Assembly (NCBI GenBank): GCA_003254905.1
Contig: QANU01108907.1
Location: forward strand, 335,631 to 399,630
Direction of reading: 5' to 3'
Source: Nissolia schottii
Lineage: Eukaryota; Streptophyta; Magnoliopsida; Fabales; Fabaceae
DNA: 64,000 nucleotides
A program made the position numbers and the translations under genes. The notes under the pieces are model-generated. The model ran no database searches, was not told the origin of the DNA, and saw only the letters and a list, made by a program, of their open reading frames with translations. Below, piece after piece: positions 44,650 through 56,435 of the stretch (positions are counted from its first letter, which is position 1; each line of letters starts with the position of its first letter).

Positions 44650-46463
44650 TCAATCACCACCCACTTGCCTCTTCCACGAGTCTTCGACAATCAGTTCATC
44701 AACCCCCCAATCTTCATAGCTGGACAATATGACATAAATGAAGAATTTCAACCTTATCCTCCCCCAAGCAAAAAATAAAAGACCTCAACTAAAGATATGC
44801 ATAAAACTTACCTTCCATCAGGCAAGTAGCGGCGGATGGTAAAGGGTATCTTCCGCTCTCGAAGCTCCTTCATAGCAATCTATGTGGGAGTACAAGATAT
44901 CATATATTTGATCCTAGGTAGAATTTATGACAAATGCAAAGCTATAGATATAACACAACTAATTAAAAATGTAGAAATCATAGAAGAGTTCAACAGCAAA
45001 ATATGTACTCGGAATTGATGTAGGAATAAAAATTGTCAGATCTACACCTTCCATCAGAAAAAATGTCTGAACAACAAAACTATTCAAAATAACAAGCAGG
45101 ACTTGAAATAAGTGGTAATAATATAGGAATCATGAGTAAGTTCAGTATGACACATTCAAGACAAGTGAACATGCTCCAAAGGAATACTTTAACACAGGTA
45201 ATACTGAAAGTGGTTCTTAGTGGCTTAGATAATTTTACTCTGGTTGTAGATCACAATAAAAATACATAATTCTATACTAAAAGGACCATGCCATTGTCAA
45301 ACTAAATTATAAACTACATTTTAGATTATAATATAAAGAGCTAACCTATTCTTGAAGGAAAGCTATGGGGTGAAACTTATAACCAAGAACATAAAAACAA
45401 GAGATAACGATTAGACCTAATTTAAGATAAACCTATGCCTGTTGAAAATTGATCTTCCACAGAAAGAATCCAAGAATTAGCCACATATTTGATGTATAGC
45501 AAATTACAGACCAGGTAGATTATATATAAGAGAAACAATGTAGTGTGCACATCAGGGTAATCCATTCAATTAACAAAAGTACTAAAATGGTTGGGAAGTA
45601 TCAGAGAACAAACAGAACAGAAGAAAGGGTCTAATACCTCAAGTGGATCAGTCTCCCCCTCCAGCTCCACCATGACAGGTGCATTCATACTGCTCAGCCA
45701 GGAAGCAAAAATGTCATACCATCACAAAGAACAAATAAGCGAAAGAACCTTAAACTTGACAGAGTTCAGAAAAAGAAGAAAACCTGATTTGAAGAGCGCG
45801 GGTACCCAGAATCCTGGCACGCTCATACTTGGTCATGTACTTGGACGTCTTCCGAGGCCGCTCCACAGGCTGTTCCTCTTCCTTTTCCTCAGTCTCAAGA
45901 GGCTCTCCATTTATGTCCTCATTCTTGTTATCCGCATCCTCCTCCTCTGCACCTTCCTGTTCCATCAGCCAATCCATCAATAACTCCATTTAATTCATTC
46001 AATGCTAAGTTCCATACACATAATCATACCAAAAACAAAAAGGACAAAAGAGCAAAAGAGAAATAAAGAATCCCCTACCTCAATCTCAGGCTCTGGCGGC
46101 TCATCTTCATACCTGCATCACCATTCCTTTTTCCAATAAGAAATCTTTCAATTGCAACAAACAGAATGCAAAAAACATAGCTATAAGCCTTGCAATTGCA
46201 CACTCATAAAGTATAGCAGTTAATTCCACAACCTGCCAATCTCAGAACCTCAAAAAGCGAAGGGGAAAAAAATCACGAGACAAAATCCAGCAGAGCAACG
46301 TTGAATTTTTTATTTTATTTTCCATTTTGCTTTAATCTTCACAAACAGAAAAAACACACACAAAAATGTAATAAAGTTTGGCTTTACATTCAGCTGAACT
46401 AAGTTTCAATTACAAAAACTAACCTGGAGAAAACCCTAATTTCTGTGTGCATGGAATGGAACA

Positions 46464-46495
<32 letters not shown>

Positions 46496-46554
46496 GAGGG
46501 AGAGAGAGAGAGAGAGAACCCCATATCGACTTCATCGTAGTCCTCGTCGGCCAT
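44650..46554 (-). CDS. NRPB6: RNA polymerase II/IV/V subunit 6 (RPB6)
   Basis: Six exons on the minus strand, 46554-46520, 46112-46079, 45956-45784, 45689-45638, 44879-44812 and 44719-44650, total 432 bases and give 143 residues. All junctions keep frame and use GT-AG. Residues 1-65 are a very acidic tail ([20 protein letters not shown], then Glu-rich). The RPB6/omega core follows: [60 protein letters not shown], ending [11 protein letters not shown]6 holds the clamp and assembles the largest subunit; it is shared by eukaryotic nuclear polymerases, including plant Pol IV and Pol V (established). The length equals the usual plant protein. Nothing suggests damage. Confidence 0.96.
46466..46518. 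repeat. (TG)n(AG)n microsatellite in RPB6 intron 1
   Basis: About seven TG units followed by AG units with GGGAGGG interruptions, ending one base before the intron-side GT of the RPB6 exon 1 donor. On the transcribed (minus) strand the intron therefore begins GTTCTCTCTCTC. Length variation here would alter the sequence directly after the 5' splice site. Confidence 0.9.
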
Positions 46555-47370
46555 GGTGAATTGCAGAGAGACGACGAACTAAACCCTCACAGGCTCACAC
46601 AGTCTAACAATCAAGCGAAGTCATTGACATACTATAAACTTCCCATATATACTCTAAAATCCATCGTTCTCGTGCAGTGGGCTTGCCGTAGGGCGGGATT
46701 TTTTGTCAACTCGGAACTGTCACATACTTTTTTTTTTCCCTTTTGTGTGTGGAGGGGCCTAGGGCCCCAAAACAACACGAACTATAAGATAGAACGGGGA
46801 AAGCCTGTTCCATAAAAAGAAAAGGGGCACCTAGAGTGTACGTCGATCAATTTGGGTCCTATTTTTTTCAATAAATTTATCCATTTGAAGATGATGCAAT
46901 TTTAAATGAGGTGATCTGTCATGAGTTGATCCTTTGAGTTGTCGAGTAAGTCAACAAGTAATTGAGGTGTTTTTCTTGTAAAGTTTTTGAGTCATTGTTT
47001 GGGGAATTTTGGAGTATTTTTTTTAGCGTTTAGAAGTTTCATTATTTTTTTGGGTGTGCTTTGGCTGATGTTTTAGCATTTAGGGTATAATTTCTTTTCT
47101 TTTTTAGCCAGTGATGGAGGCATTAGGTTGAATTGGGTAACACTAGGTTAAAAAAAGAAAAAAAAATCTTTATTGGGTTAGTCGAGCGATTTGATTTTCG
47201 AATTCAATAATCCGTCACTCAATTGATGAAGCATCGAGTCGAGTGAGTTTGGTGGGTTGGGCGAGTTGGCTCACCCGATATACACCCGGTAGAGTAATCA
47301 ACTAAGTACAAAAGGGACAAATTTGAAAAATATTATTTGTATGCATTCATGTGTGAGATCATATTGGCAC
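46555..47370. other. RPB6 upstream region and intergenic DNA
   Basis: The RPB6 promoter should lie here, reading leftward; a minus-strand TATATATGGGAAG word at about 46640 is a candidate TATA region. No gene was found in the rest. Confidence 0.4.
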
Positions 47371-48078
47371 CATAGTTATTAAACCCAATCCGATACTTGA
47401 CCCGGTCATCCCATTGGGTCACTGGTTCAACCAGTGAGTCATTAGGTCACTTGTTGACCTGAATATAAATAAAATAAAAATAAAAATAAATATATAACCT
47501 AAAAATTTTTAAAAAAATACCTAAATAAATAATATGCATTTATTAAAGCATCCATCATATAATAAAATGACTTAAAAATACATAAACAAGATTCAAACTT
47601 CAAACCTCGTACAATGCATAAACAATACAAGTTAAAGATCTTAAATCACAAATGACAAGTTCAATTTCAAATGTATGTAAACTAAGTTTGAAATCACAAA
47701 TATATAACAATAACAATACATATAACGATTATGCCCAAGGAGTCATGGGGTCATATTGAGGTTCAATGTCTCATTCATTAAGTAAATATTGATCAATTAA
47801 TGGAACTTGAGAGAATGGATCTTTTGATGAAGGTGTTCGATCCGAAGACATTTCTAGTCAAAATAAAACAAACACATTTTCATATTTTTGATTGAGAAAT
47901 AACTCAAGTAAGGTAAGCGTTGAACGTCATCTTTATTTTTCTTTACTTTTTTAATTTTTTTTACTAAAACGACGCTGTTTTGCTTTAAAAAAATTGATCC
48001 AACCGGGTCTTCAAAACTGGGCCGAGTCACTGGGTTTTAGGTCAACCTAGTCGGGTCGAACCAGGTTTTATAACTATG
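47371..48078. mobile_element. DNA transposon with CATAGTTAT-type inverted ends
   Basis: The left end CATAGTTATTAAACCC and the complement of the right end CATAGTTATAAAACCTGG are inverted repeats. Both sides are followed inward by GACCCGG/GGGTCAC-like GC words, then a long A/T-rich centre. The 708-bp interior has no open frame. The target duplication could not be settled, so the superfamily is left open. Confidence 0.62.
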
Positions 48079-48738
48079 ATCTACACACACATATTTATTA
48101 TTATATAAGATTCTTTTGAGGCATGTTAATATCTCACGTATTAATGAATACAAATAACACACCTCAATAAATTTAGAGGAGGGCTAGCCTAAATCTTTAA
48201 TGCGGTTCAGCGTCCAATTAATCATGTCGCTCGCAAGCCTCATTCTTTCTTTGAACTAGGATCTAACCCACACGTCTTACAAAATAAATTAATCAAACCC
48301 ATGTGTCATCTCTTACTAATAATTAATGAAGTGTCAATTGTATATAATATAAGCATAGATAAATTAATTATAAAATTTTACACATAATAATAAATATAAT
48401 TGAGAGGATCTATTTTTGCTTGCTGCATAAGGTATCATTTGGTTTTATTTTTAAGTACATTTAAATTTGAATCAAGATCCTCATCTTTTTTTTTATTTAA
48501 ATGAAAATGAGAGGTTATATTCTCATTTTTACCGTTCATTTCAATGACTATCTCATGTTAATATGACTGACCACTTTCTAATGAATAGTAAAGATAAAAA
48601 CATAATTTTCTCATTTTTATTTAAAAAAAATAGAGGATCTTAATCCACTAAAATTCCACATTATATTAGGTAATGTCTACGATTTATTCACTAAATTCAA
48701 TTTTGTTAACCAGTAAAATCAATATTCACTAACAATAT
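48079..48738. other. AT-rich intergenic DNA
   Basis: No gene or element end supported. Confidence 0.4.
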
Positions 48739-49446
48739 GTTTGGAACACTATTGAGAAATGGAATTGAATTCAATTCTACTAGCAATTGAATTCTTATGT
48801 GAATTGATTTAAATTCTTGGATATATCAATAAACAAAGAATTGAATTCATATGAAATAATCGCAACACCCCTTCAATTAAAACCGCAACCCATGTCACTT
48901 CTCCCTTTTTTCCAACTTCCTGCTCATCCCTCTCCCAGTGCACTGTAGCCTATCTCATGTGTATTCTTCATCTTAGTCTCAATCACTTATTCTTTGTGTG
49001 ATTTTTTTTCACAAGAAATTATTTGTAATATGAATATCCTTGTAGTGTGGTTTGACTTGTAGCTAAGAAGAAGCGCACAATTTCCATTGTTTTTATTGGT
49101 GCTGTACTGTACTCCATAAATGGGGGAAACCATGGCCGCATCTCTGCCACCCACTGTGTGCTATCGCCGCCAGCCACTGTGCATCGTCTCTGTTGTGCCC
49201 CTGGTGGGTCATGGTTAAAGGTTTAGAGACCTTAGGTGATGGAGCCATAGGGTATTTTTGATTTTTCCAGTAGAAGTCATCAACAATGGATTTACAAAAT
49301 CAAACCCATTTGGGTATGATTTATTTTAGAACTTTTGAAAAGAATTGAATTCTTTTTAATATTCAATTCCATGTCATTTTTAAGTTTCAAATTAAGGAAT
49401 TGAATTCCAATTCTTAAAGGAAATCAATTCCTTGGTGCTCCAAACA
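48739..49446. mobile_element. DNA element with TGTTTGGA inverted ends and GAATTGAATTC words
   Basis: The left end TGTTTGGAACACTATTGAGA and the complement of the right end TGTTTGGAGCACCAAGGAAT are related, and both run inward into GAATTGAATTCCAATTC-like sequence. The interior (708 bp) includes a GC-richer patch with CCACTGTGTGC and CAGCCACTGTGC near 49150 but no clear coding frame. Similar inward words recur at about 57190-57230 and 59020-59080, perhaps ends of a second copy. Confidence 0.6.
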
Positions 49447-50667
49447 AGCTGTAATGGATTTCATTGTAGAGAAATACTTTACCGCCCGAATAGGCTTCCT
49501 GATTCAACCCTACCTGACACACATGTTCTCTAGTAATTGAAGGGAGAAAAGGAAAAAAAATAAAAACGAAACTAAACGTGGGAGAGAGGGGAAAAACCAG
49601 ACAATTAGTTACATTGTAATAACTCAGTAAAAAGTCTGACAATTTACCAAGTTAGAAGCATTTTCTCTCCAGATTTAGCTCACTTTAGATGATGAAATAA
49701 GGATTGTTATAATAAAACTCATTTACACTTTATTAATTTAAGGTTAAAAAGAAAAATGTTGCACATCCCAAAATTCACGTGCACGACATCTTCTTGAAGA
49801 AATTATCATTGTTTATTTAAGTTTATTTAATATATTGTTTTTATTATTTGGTCAAGCACAAGGCACCACCGTTCATGTTTCAGTTTGGGAGTTTCAAGAA
49901 TACTTTATTGGGCTTAGGAGTGGGAATAGGTCAGACCAGACCTGTTTCATTAATCTTTAGTTTGAACCCAGTCTGTTAACTGTTATAAGTCAATTTTCTT
50001 AGTCTGGCCTGGAGTCTGTTAGGTCGGCCTGTTTACTCAGAAATGAACCTAAAAAAATAAACTTATTTTAAGTTCAGTTAGATTCGAATCCAAGACCTCT
50101 ATCATTTCCAACAATGCCTTATCTACTAGACTAGCATTACTTTTTATAACATTTTATGCAATCATATTTATTAATATAATTTTATTATTTAATTTTTATT
50201 TTTAAAGAAACCTTAAGCTAAAGAGTCCCTAGGACTCTCCCACACTCACACTCTCATCTCATCTGAATAATGTGAGAGAATTTTGCTAACATTTTCATTT
50301 TTGTTGGTAAAATGTAATATATCAGTGATAGACCTGTCTGTGTATTTTTTCATCATTAAAAAATAAAAAAATATTAAAATAAAATAAAATATGCAATTTT
50401 TAATTTTTCAAAAATAATCATAACAAACTATTATTTTTGTTAATAACTTAATTTCTTAATATAATAATATTCTAAAGTAAAAAACTAATATATATAAAGG
50501 TATTTCTTGAGAGAAGGGAGAGAGTTTAACTGAATATATAACATTTACTATATAATAAGCAAGAGTGTATAAATTCAATATGAATCAAAAAGACATTTTC
50601 AATAAATAATTGAAACTCTAAAGTTGCAAGCTGCTGGGGTATGCCCATGAAGAAACAGATCAAAAGA
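49447..50667. other. Intergenic DNA with decayed repeats
   Basis: 49905-50170 resembles common legume repeat ends (GGAGTGGGAATAGGTCAGAC, TCTGGCCTGGAGTCTG). On the minus strand it carries a tRNA-like pair, TAGTCTAGTAGATAAGGC and GGATTCGAATC, that might be a SINE or tRNA relic. No target duplication was found. The rest is A/T-rich with no gene. Confidence 0.4.
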
Positions 50668-50733
50668 NNNNNNNNNNNNNNNNNNNNNNNNNNNNNNNNN
50701 NNNNNNNNNNNNNNNNNNNNNNNNNNNNNNNNN
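50668..50733. other. Assembly gap (66 unknown bases)
   Basis: A run of N followed by TATATATAAC, about 240 bases before the PMT start codon. Part of the PMT promoter is therefore missing. Confidence 0.99.
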
Positions 50734-50924
50734 TATATATAACTTTATTAAGTGCGTCCCCTCCCTCCCTTGGTAATTCATCCCCTACGCGACGCGTTGT
50801 AGCTCCCTCCCAAACACCAAGTGTTAGTGTTGCGCCTATTATAAAAAAACAACAACAACAACAACAATACACAACCACACCCAAACCAAATCGTAAACTC
50901 CTCCAAGAACCCTCCAAAGAAAAT

Positions 50925-50967
50925 AAAATCGAAATCAAAATCAAAATCAAAATCAAAATCAAAATCA
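50925..50967 (+). repeat. (AAAATC)n hexamer repeat in the PMT leader
   Basis: Six to seven near-perfect AAAATC units run up to three bases before the start codon (AGCCATGG). They lie in the likely 5' untranslated leader. Copy-number change would change leader length without touching the frame. Confidence 0.88.
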
Positions 50968-50970
50968 GCC

Positions 50971-53900
50971 ATGGCCAATGGTACTAATTCTTCACCCTCA
51001 AAGGCTAATTCATCCTACAAATCCATCAAAAGAACCCGCCTCTACGCAATCCTCTCCATCCTCTGCATCACTTTTTACCTCATCGGCGCTTTCCAGCAAT
51101 CCCTCCGCTACCCTGCCCTCTCCATCATCACCACCAAGCCCGCCGCCTCATGCACCCCCGCAACCACCGCCCTCGACTTCAATTCCCACCACAACGCCAC
51201 CCTCACCGATCCCCAATTCGCCGCAATCTTCCCCCGTTGCGCCGCCAATTTCACCGAATACACGCCCTGCGAGGATCCACAACGCTCCCTGCGGTACAAG
51301 CGCAGCAGGATGATCTACAGGGAGCGACACTGTCCGGAAAGGGAGGAGGACCGGCTGCGCTGCCGCGTTCCGCCGCCGCAAGGATACCAGAATCCGTTCC
51401 CGTGGCCGGCCAGCAGGGACGTCGCCTGGTACGCCAATGTTCCCCACAGGGAGCTGACGGTCGAGAAGGCGGTTCAGAATTGGGTCCGGTTCGACGGAGA
51501 CCGGTTCAGGTTCCCCGGCGGCGGAACCATGTTCCCCAACGGCGCCGGCGCCTACATCGACGATATCGGGAAGCTCATCAACCTCAAAGATGGCTCCGTC
51601 AGGACTGCACTCGATACTGGTTGCGGGGTACGTAACATTTCTTTCTCTCTTTTTTATGTATTTTATTTATTTATTTATTTTTAAAAAAATTTAGAAATAA
51701 AGACACAATTGGATAAAGCTTTTACCAGTGGTTTTTTTTTTTGTTTCTTTCACGTCAATTTCGGCTTCCTGGATGTGTAATGTAATAAGTCTCTCTCTCT
51801 CTTTTTAATTGTGTGAAATTCTTGTGATCTTCTCTTGATCATGGAGCTGCATTTTGCTGTTGATAGCTGTAACTTTACTTCTTTTTTTCTTTACATTAAT
51901 TAAAATAGTTGTAACCTTTTAAGAGTGAAATATTTAGTTTTGTTAATTAAATAATGAAATACTCCATTCTTTTTTTAATGTTAATCTTTTTAAGTTAATG
52001 CACAGAAATTAAGTAAGTTATTAAATAATTTTAATTTTATTAAAAAAAAGATTAATCTATCAATTTATTTTTTGTATGTTTTTTTATTAATTACTCGTTA
52101 ATTCTACATTAAGATACTAAAAAGACTAATAATATAAAATCATTTAATGTTTTAAAAGAGGCTTGAGGAGTGATGGGAGTAATAATAAAACGAAATACTA
52201 CAAATTCCAAAACTTTAACTGAATTGGCGTTTGTTTTGTTTTTTATATTGGGTAGGTGAACAAATAGGAGTTACAAGTGTAACGGATACATGTTTCGCTG
52301 TTTATCTTACATGGATTTTCAATATTACATAATATTGATTTTATGGGGAACCTGGTGGGTTTAATTTTACTAGGCAACCGGCCAATATTAGAGAAGGAAA
52401 ATTGTTTTTCTTTTCATTGAAAAATATGGGTTAACGGAATATTTTATCCGATATCAAAATTAAAGCAGAGCAAAATGTATCTACAAACTCTATAATATTC
52501 ACAATCTCTGTCACATCAATTCACCAGATTAGCGAGTTATTAATGGCAATGTTTATCATCAATTAGTATTTTAAATACTGTACTTAATATTTTTGTTAGT
52601 TTTCTAATGCTGATTGTAAGTTGCGTTTTCTAGATTTATACATTAATTATTATCTTGGAATCTCACAAACTTATATATCGAAATAAATCTTCGTAGAAAT
52701 GTCCTTTAACATTTTACTTACTTTGGGCCATTCATGAACTTAACTAGAAAATGAAAAAAGGCGAAAACAAAATTAGAAGATTTTAGGACGCTAATTTGCA
52801 TTCCTTTACATTTTGGGCCCTTCATGAACTTGAAAAATTAATAAGGAAACAAAATCGGATTCTCTTTTTTTTTCTTTCTTTTTTCTGTTGACAAAGATAT
52901 CATTACAGTATGCTGATGCTCATAATACTAGTCTTGGTTTTAAGCATTTTTAAGAAACACGTAACTCATATTATGATCATTTATATATGGATGATTGACA
53001 TGACTTTGATTCAGGATTTTTTCCCCAAATAACTTATACAATTTCGACATGCATTCCATTGTGAGTTGACAAGATTATACATTTTTTAACAGCATTATAC
53101 AAAAAGAATAGATAGTATGAATTTGAATTTTACACATCAATTTTGACTTTAATAAATGGAAAATGCATTACCCTCTCACAACGCAACAGATGTAAATACC
53201 TTTTTAATATGTCGTAACAAAATTGTCAATAAATAATCCAATTTTCACTATATTAATTTTCTGAAGACTTTGGTTACGCATGCATGCATGCAGGTTGCTA
53301 GTTGGGGAGCGTATCTTCTATCCCGTGGAATCCTAACAATGTCAATAGCACCAAGGGATACCCACGAAGCACAAGTCCAGTTTGCTCTCGAGCGAGGTGT
53401 CCCTGCTTTGATCGCAGTCCTTGCCTCCAAGAGGCTCCCTTTCCCTTCCAGAGCCTTTGACATGTCCCACTGCTCCCGCTGCCTCATCCCTTGGGCTGAA
53501 CATGGTAACTATAGCTCTTTTTATGCACATTCTATTTTTATATTATGTTTAGAGTAACATACAATAGGATAAAATTATTTGTGCAAACTATTTTTATTCA
53601 ATCATATACATAAGCCAGATTAGTTTGAGGATTAAGTTGTGTGAATTAATATTTTGACTTGTTGAAACAGATGGGATTTTTCTGAATGAAGTGGATAGAG
53701 TTCTACGCCCCGGAGGGTATTGGGTTCTGTCTGGGCCACCAATCAACTGGAAGAAGTACTGGAAAGGGTGGCAGAGAACGAAGGAGGACTTGAACCAAGA
53801 GCAGATCAAAGTCGAGAAGGTAGCCAAGAGCCTCTGCTGGAACAAGCTGGTGGAGAAGGATGACATCGCCATCTGGCAGAAACCCAAAAACCATCTAGAT

Positions 53901-54781
53901 TGCAAGGCAAATCGCAACATGTCCCATAACCGTCCATTCTGCAAGGCCCTCTTGTCAGACAAGGCCTGGTTTGTAATTCTGCTTCATTTCTTCAACCCCT
54001 TTCGTTCTGTTTTTGCTGTTGAGTGCAAGTTTTGGTTCCCCATTTTGGGATTTCAGAATGGATTTTTTTAGGCACCAGAATCAATTTTATCTATTTAACA
54101 TATCGTTTAGTTTCGCATTTGAGTCAAGTCTCAATATTGATGTTTGCTTCAAAATCACTTTTAAAATTTTAACAAGAATCACACCAAGTGTTTAGCATTT
54201 TGTGTGAGACTTATTTTGTTCACTTTTTTCAGGTACACTGATTTGCAAACATGTCTGAGTCCCGTGCCTGATGTGTCTGACAAGGAGGAAATTGCAGGTG
54301 GGATGGTTGATAATTGGCCTGATAGATTGAAATCCATCCCACCAAGGGTTTATAAGGGTACCGTGGAAGGGGTCACCCCTGACACTTTCTCAAGAGATTA
54401 TAATTTGTGGAAGAAAAGGGTGTCACATTATAAGACAGTGAACAGTCAGCTAGGAACCGAGAGGTACCGCAACCTTCTGGACATGAATGCCTACTTGGGC
54501 GGGTTTGCCGCTGCACTTGTTCAGGATCCTGTTTGGGTGATGAATGTGGTTCCTGTTCAGGCTAAGGTTAACACACTTGGAGCAATCTATGAGAGGGGGT
54601 TGATTGGAATATATCATGACTGGTTAGCACAATGATCCCTTGTCCTATATGTATATGTTTGATGATGTTCTCTATGTTTGAATCCGTTTAATTCTCATGC
54701 AGGTGTGAAGCCATGTCTACTTACCCTAGAACTTATGATCTGATTCATGCTGATTCAGTGTTCAGCCTTTACAGAGACAGG

Positions 54782-54817
<36 letters not shown>

Positions 54818-55122
54818 CAACTCGCTTGTTATTGTAATTGATCTTAGAAATGCATTTCATTTTTTGAATTAATTACTATCTTGCATATCTGAATTGATGT
54901 AGATGTGAGTTGGAAGACATTCTGCTAGAGATGGATAGGATTCTACGACCAGAAGGAAGTGTGATCATCCGAGATGATGTTGATGTATTGGTCAAAGTAA
55001 AGGGCATTGTGAACGGATTGGAGTGGGACAGTCAAATTGTTGACCATGAAGATGGTCCTCTTGTAAGGGAGAAACTTCTATTTGGTGTGAAGAAGTATTG
55101 GACAGCTCCTGCACAAGAATAA
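50971..55122 (+). CDS. Probable methyltransferase PMT16/17/18-like (QUA2/TSD2 family)
   Basis: Six exons, 50971-51627, 53294-53504, 53671-53968, 54233-54622, 54703-54780 and 54903-55122, give 617 residues with all phases closing. The ATG lies in a good plant context (AGCCATGGCC). A short basic cytosolic end is followed by one membrane segment (about residues 24-41, [18 protein letters not shown]), the type II Golgi layout. The Methyltransf_29 (DUF248) domain has [29 protein letters not shown], the SAM-binding [15 protein letters not shown] split by intron 1, [45 protein letters not shown] and [11 protein letters not shown], and near the end [15 protein letters not shown]. The family includes QUA2/TSD2, linked to homogalacturonan methylesterification and cell adhesion (established for members); for this gene the substrate is inference. 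Exon 1 is markedly GC-rich. Length is normal and no break was seen. Confidence 0.95.
51628..53293 (+). other. PMT intron 1 (1.67 kb)
   Basis: A long A/T-rich first intron, from GTACGTAAC to a GCATGCATGCAG acceptor. No inserted element with clear ends was found in it, and no alternative exon is supported. Confidence 0.7.
54783..54816. repeat. (TA)n microsatellite in PMT intron 5
   Basis: About sixteen TA units start two bases after the donor of exon 5 (GTAATATATATA). It lies very close to the splice site. Confidence 0.9.
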
Positions 55123-55952
55123 TTAAAAAATACTCTGGAGTACTGTGCTTTGGGATTTTTTTTATTTTGTCTACTTTACTTGTTTTCTCCTTTTCCTTTT
55201 CTTTTTTTGGGGGGAGGTGTTGAGGTATCCCAGCATTTTTTTGTGTAGAATGCAAATTTACCTCAACTGTGCAGAACACCGAGCACAGGGCTATCCATTG
55301 CATTGTCATGTTTTAATCAAGAAGTAAAGGATTGAGCCCAAATGTTTTTATTGACACTGTTCTGTTTATTCGGAGAGATATGTTATTATTTGCACGTGCT
55401 AAAGGGGACACAGTCATATACACGAACAAACAGTTGAGTGGAGTCCATCAAAAGAAACAGAGTTTAACCTCACTTAATTATCTCTAGATGTCAATCTGCC
55501 TTATGTTCCAAAGCCTTAAACAAGAAAGTTAAGCAAACAAAGAAGTTGTTAAGTAGCTTTCGTTACTAGCTATGGTTTCGTTTCTAGCTATAGTTCAGTC
55601 ATACAGCAAATGCTAAATATATAAAATGTAATATATATATATAGTAAGAGGTTTTTGTTAATAAATATTTTAAAGACACTTGTTAAAGAATTAATAAAGA
55701 TAAATTTCTCATAAAAAAGATAAATTTTAACCTAAAAAGCTTCAAACATTTCTATTCTTAACATCTTAACAATTTCCATATAATAAATTGAGCGGTTCGA
55801 AAACAAAAATGTTAATAGTCAGAACTATTTTGATGAACTCGTGTCACCGTGTCACACATTAAGCAATTATTCAACACCAATGTTGTGAGCTGATGAAACC
55901 CCCCTGGGTAGGTCAGTCACGAAAAGTACCAATTTTTGGATCCCGAAGTTCA
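55123..55952. other. PMT 3' region and spacer to lipid-transfer gene
   Basis: PMT 3' untranslated sequence likely runs to about 55360 (T-rich, then AATGTTTTTATTG). The rest is A/T-rich spacer. A GTGTCACCGTGTCACACATT word near 55840 is not interpretable alone. Confidence 0.45.
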
Positions 55953-55960
55953 CTATAAAT
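55953..55960 (+). promoter_or_regulatory. TATA box of the lipid-transfer-like gene
   Basis: CTATAAAT within TTCACTATAAATTGAGATAT lies about 90 bases before the start codon, as expected for a compact plant promoter with a leader of about 60 bases. Confidence 0.6.
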
Positions 55961-56049
55961 TGAGATATACTATCACATTATATCCAAGTTAAAAAGCAGT
56001 ATTAATTTAAGCATATACTTTGAACTAGCAAACGAGGTATAACTTGTCT

Positions 56050-56435
56050 ATGATGGCGGCGTGTCAAGTTGCGGTGGTGGTCCTGTTGGTGGTGGCAGTG
56101 GGGACAATGACCGAGGCACAGGACCAATGCCCAAACCAGCTGAGCGGCCTCAACGTGTGTGCACCATTCGTGGTGCCTGGTGCACCCAACACTAACCCAA
56201 GTGCTGAGTGCTGCACCGCACTTGAAGCCGTGAACCATGACTGCCTCTGCAACACCATCAGGGTCGCTTCTCAGCTTCCTTCTCTCTGCCAAATCCCTCG
56301 CTTTGCCTGCGGTAATTATTTATTTACGTTACTTACTTATGTCTCTCTGTTAATGCTTTCTGATTAATTATAGTTTCTTTTCTTAATTCCTCTTACTATT
56401 ATGATTGTTATGCTTATTTTACAGGTGCGAATTAG
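56050..56435 (+). CDS. FIL1/A9-like eight-cysteine secreted lipid-transfer-type protein
   Basis: Two exons, 56050-56311 and 56425-56435, give 90 residues; the second exon encodes only the last three residues and the stop. The start is the first of two adjacent ATGs. Residues 1-23 are a signal peptide (hydrophobic VAVVVLLVVAVG) with probable cleavage after TEA. The eight-cysteine pattern is Cys27, Cys37, Cys54-55, Cys65-x-Cys67, Cys80 and Cys87, the fold of the LTP/2S-albumin/protease-inhibitor superfamily. NVCAPFVVPGA, AECC and DCLCNTIRVAS fit the FIL1/MEN-8/A9 group, which is anther- or tapetum-specific in studied plants (family knowledge). Expression here is inference. If the intron were retained, the frame would add about 19 residues with no cysteine, so the spliced form is preferred. 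Confidence 0.9.

Noticed and set aside
44467..44778. 103-codon plus-strand frame
   Set aside because: Antisense shadow of RPB6 exon 6 and its intron.
50599..50962. Minus-strand open frames across the second gap and the AAAATC repeat
   Set aside because: They consist of gap and simple-repeat translation (FDFDFD) and oppose the PMT leader.
51108..51635. Long alternative frames over PMT exon 1
   Set aside because: Shadows of a GC-rich coding exon; the + frame from 50971 carries the DUF248 motifs.
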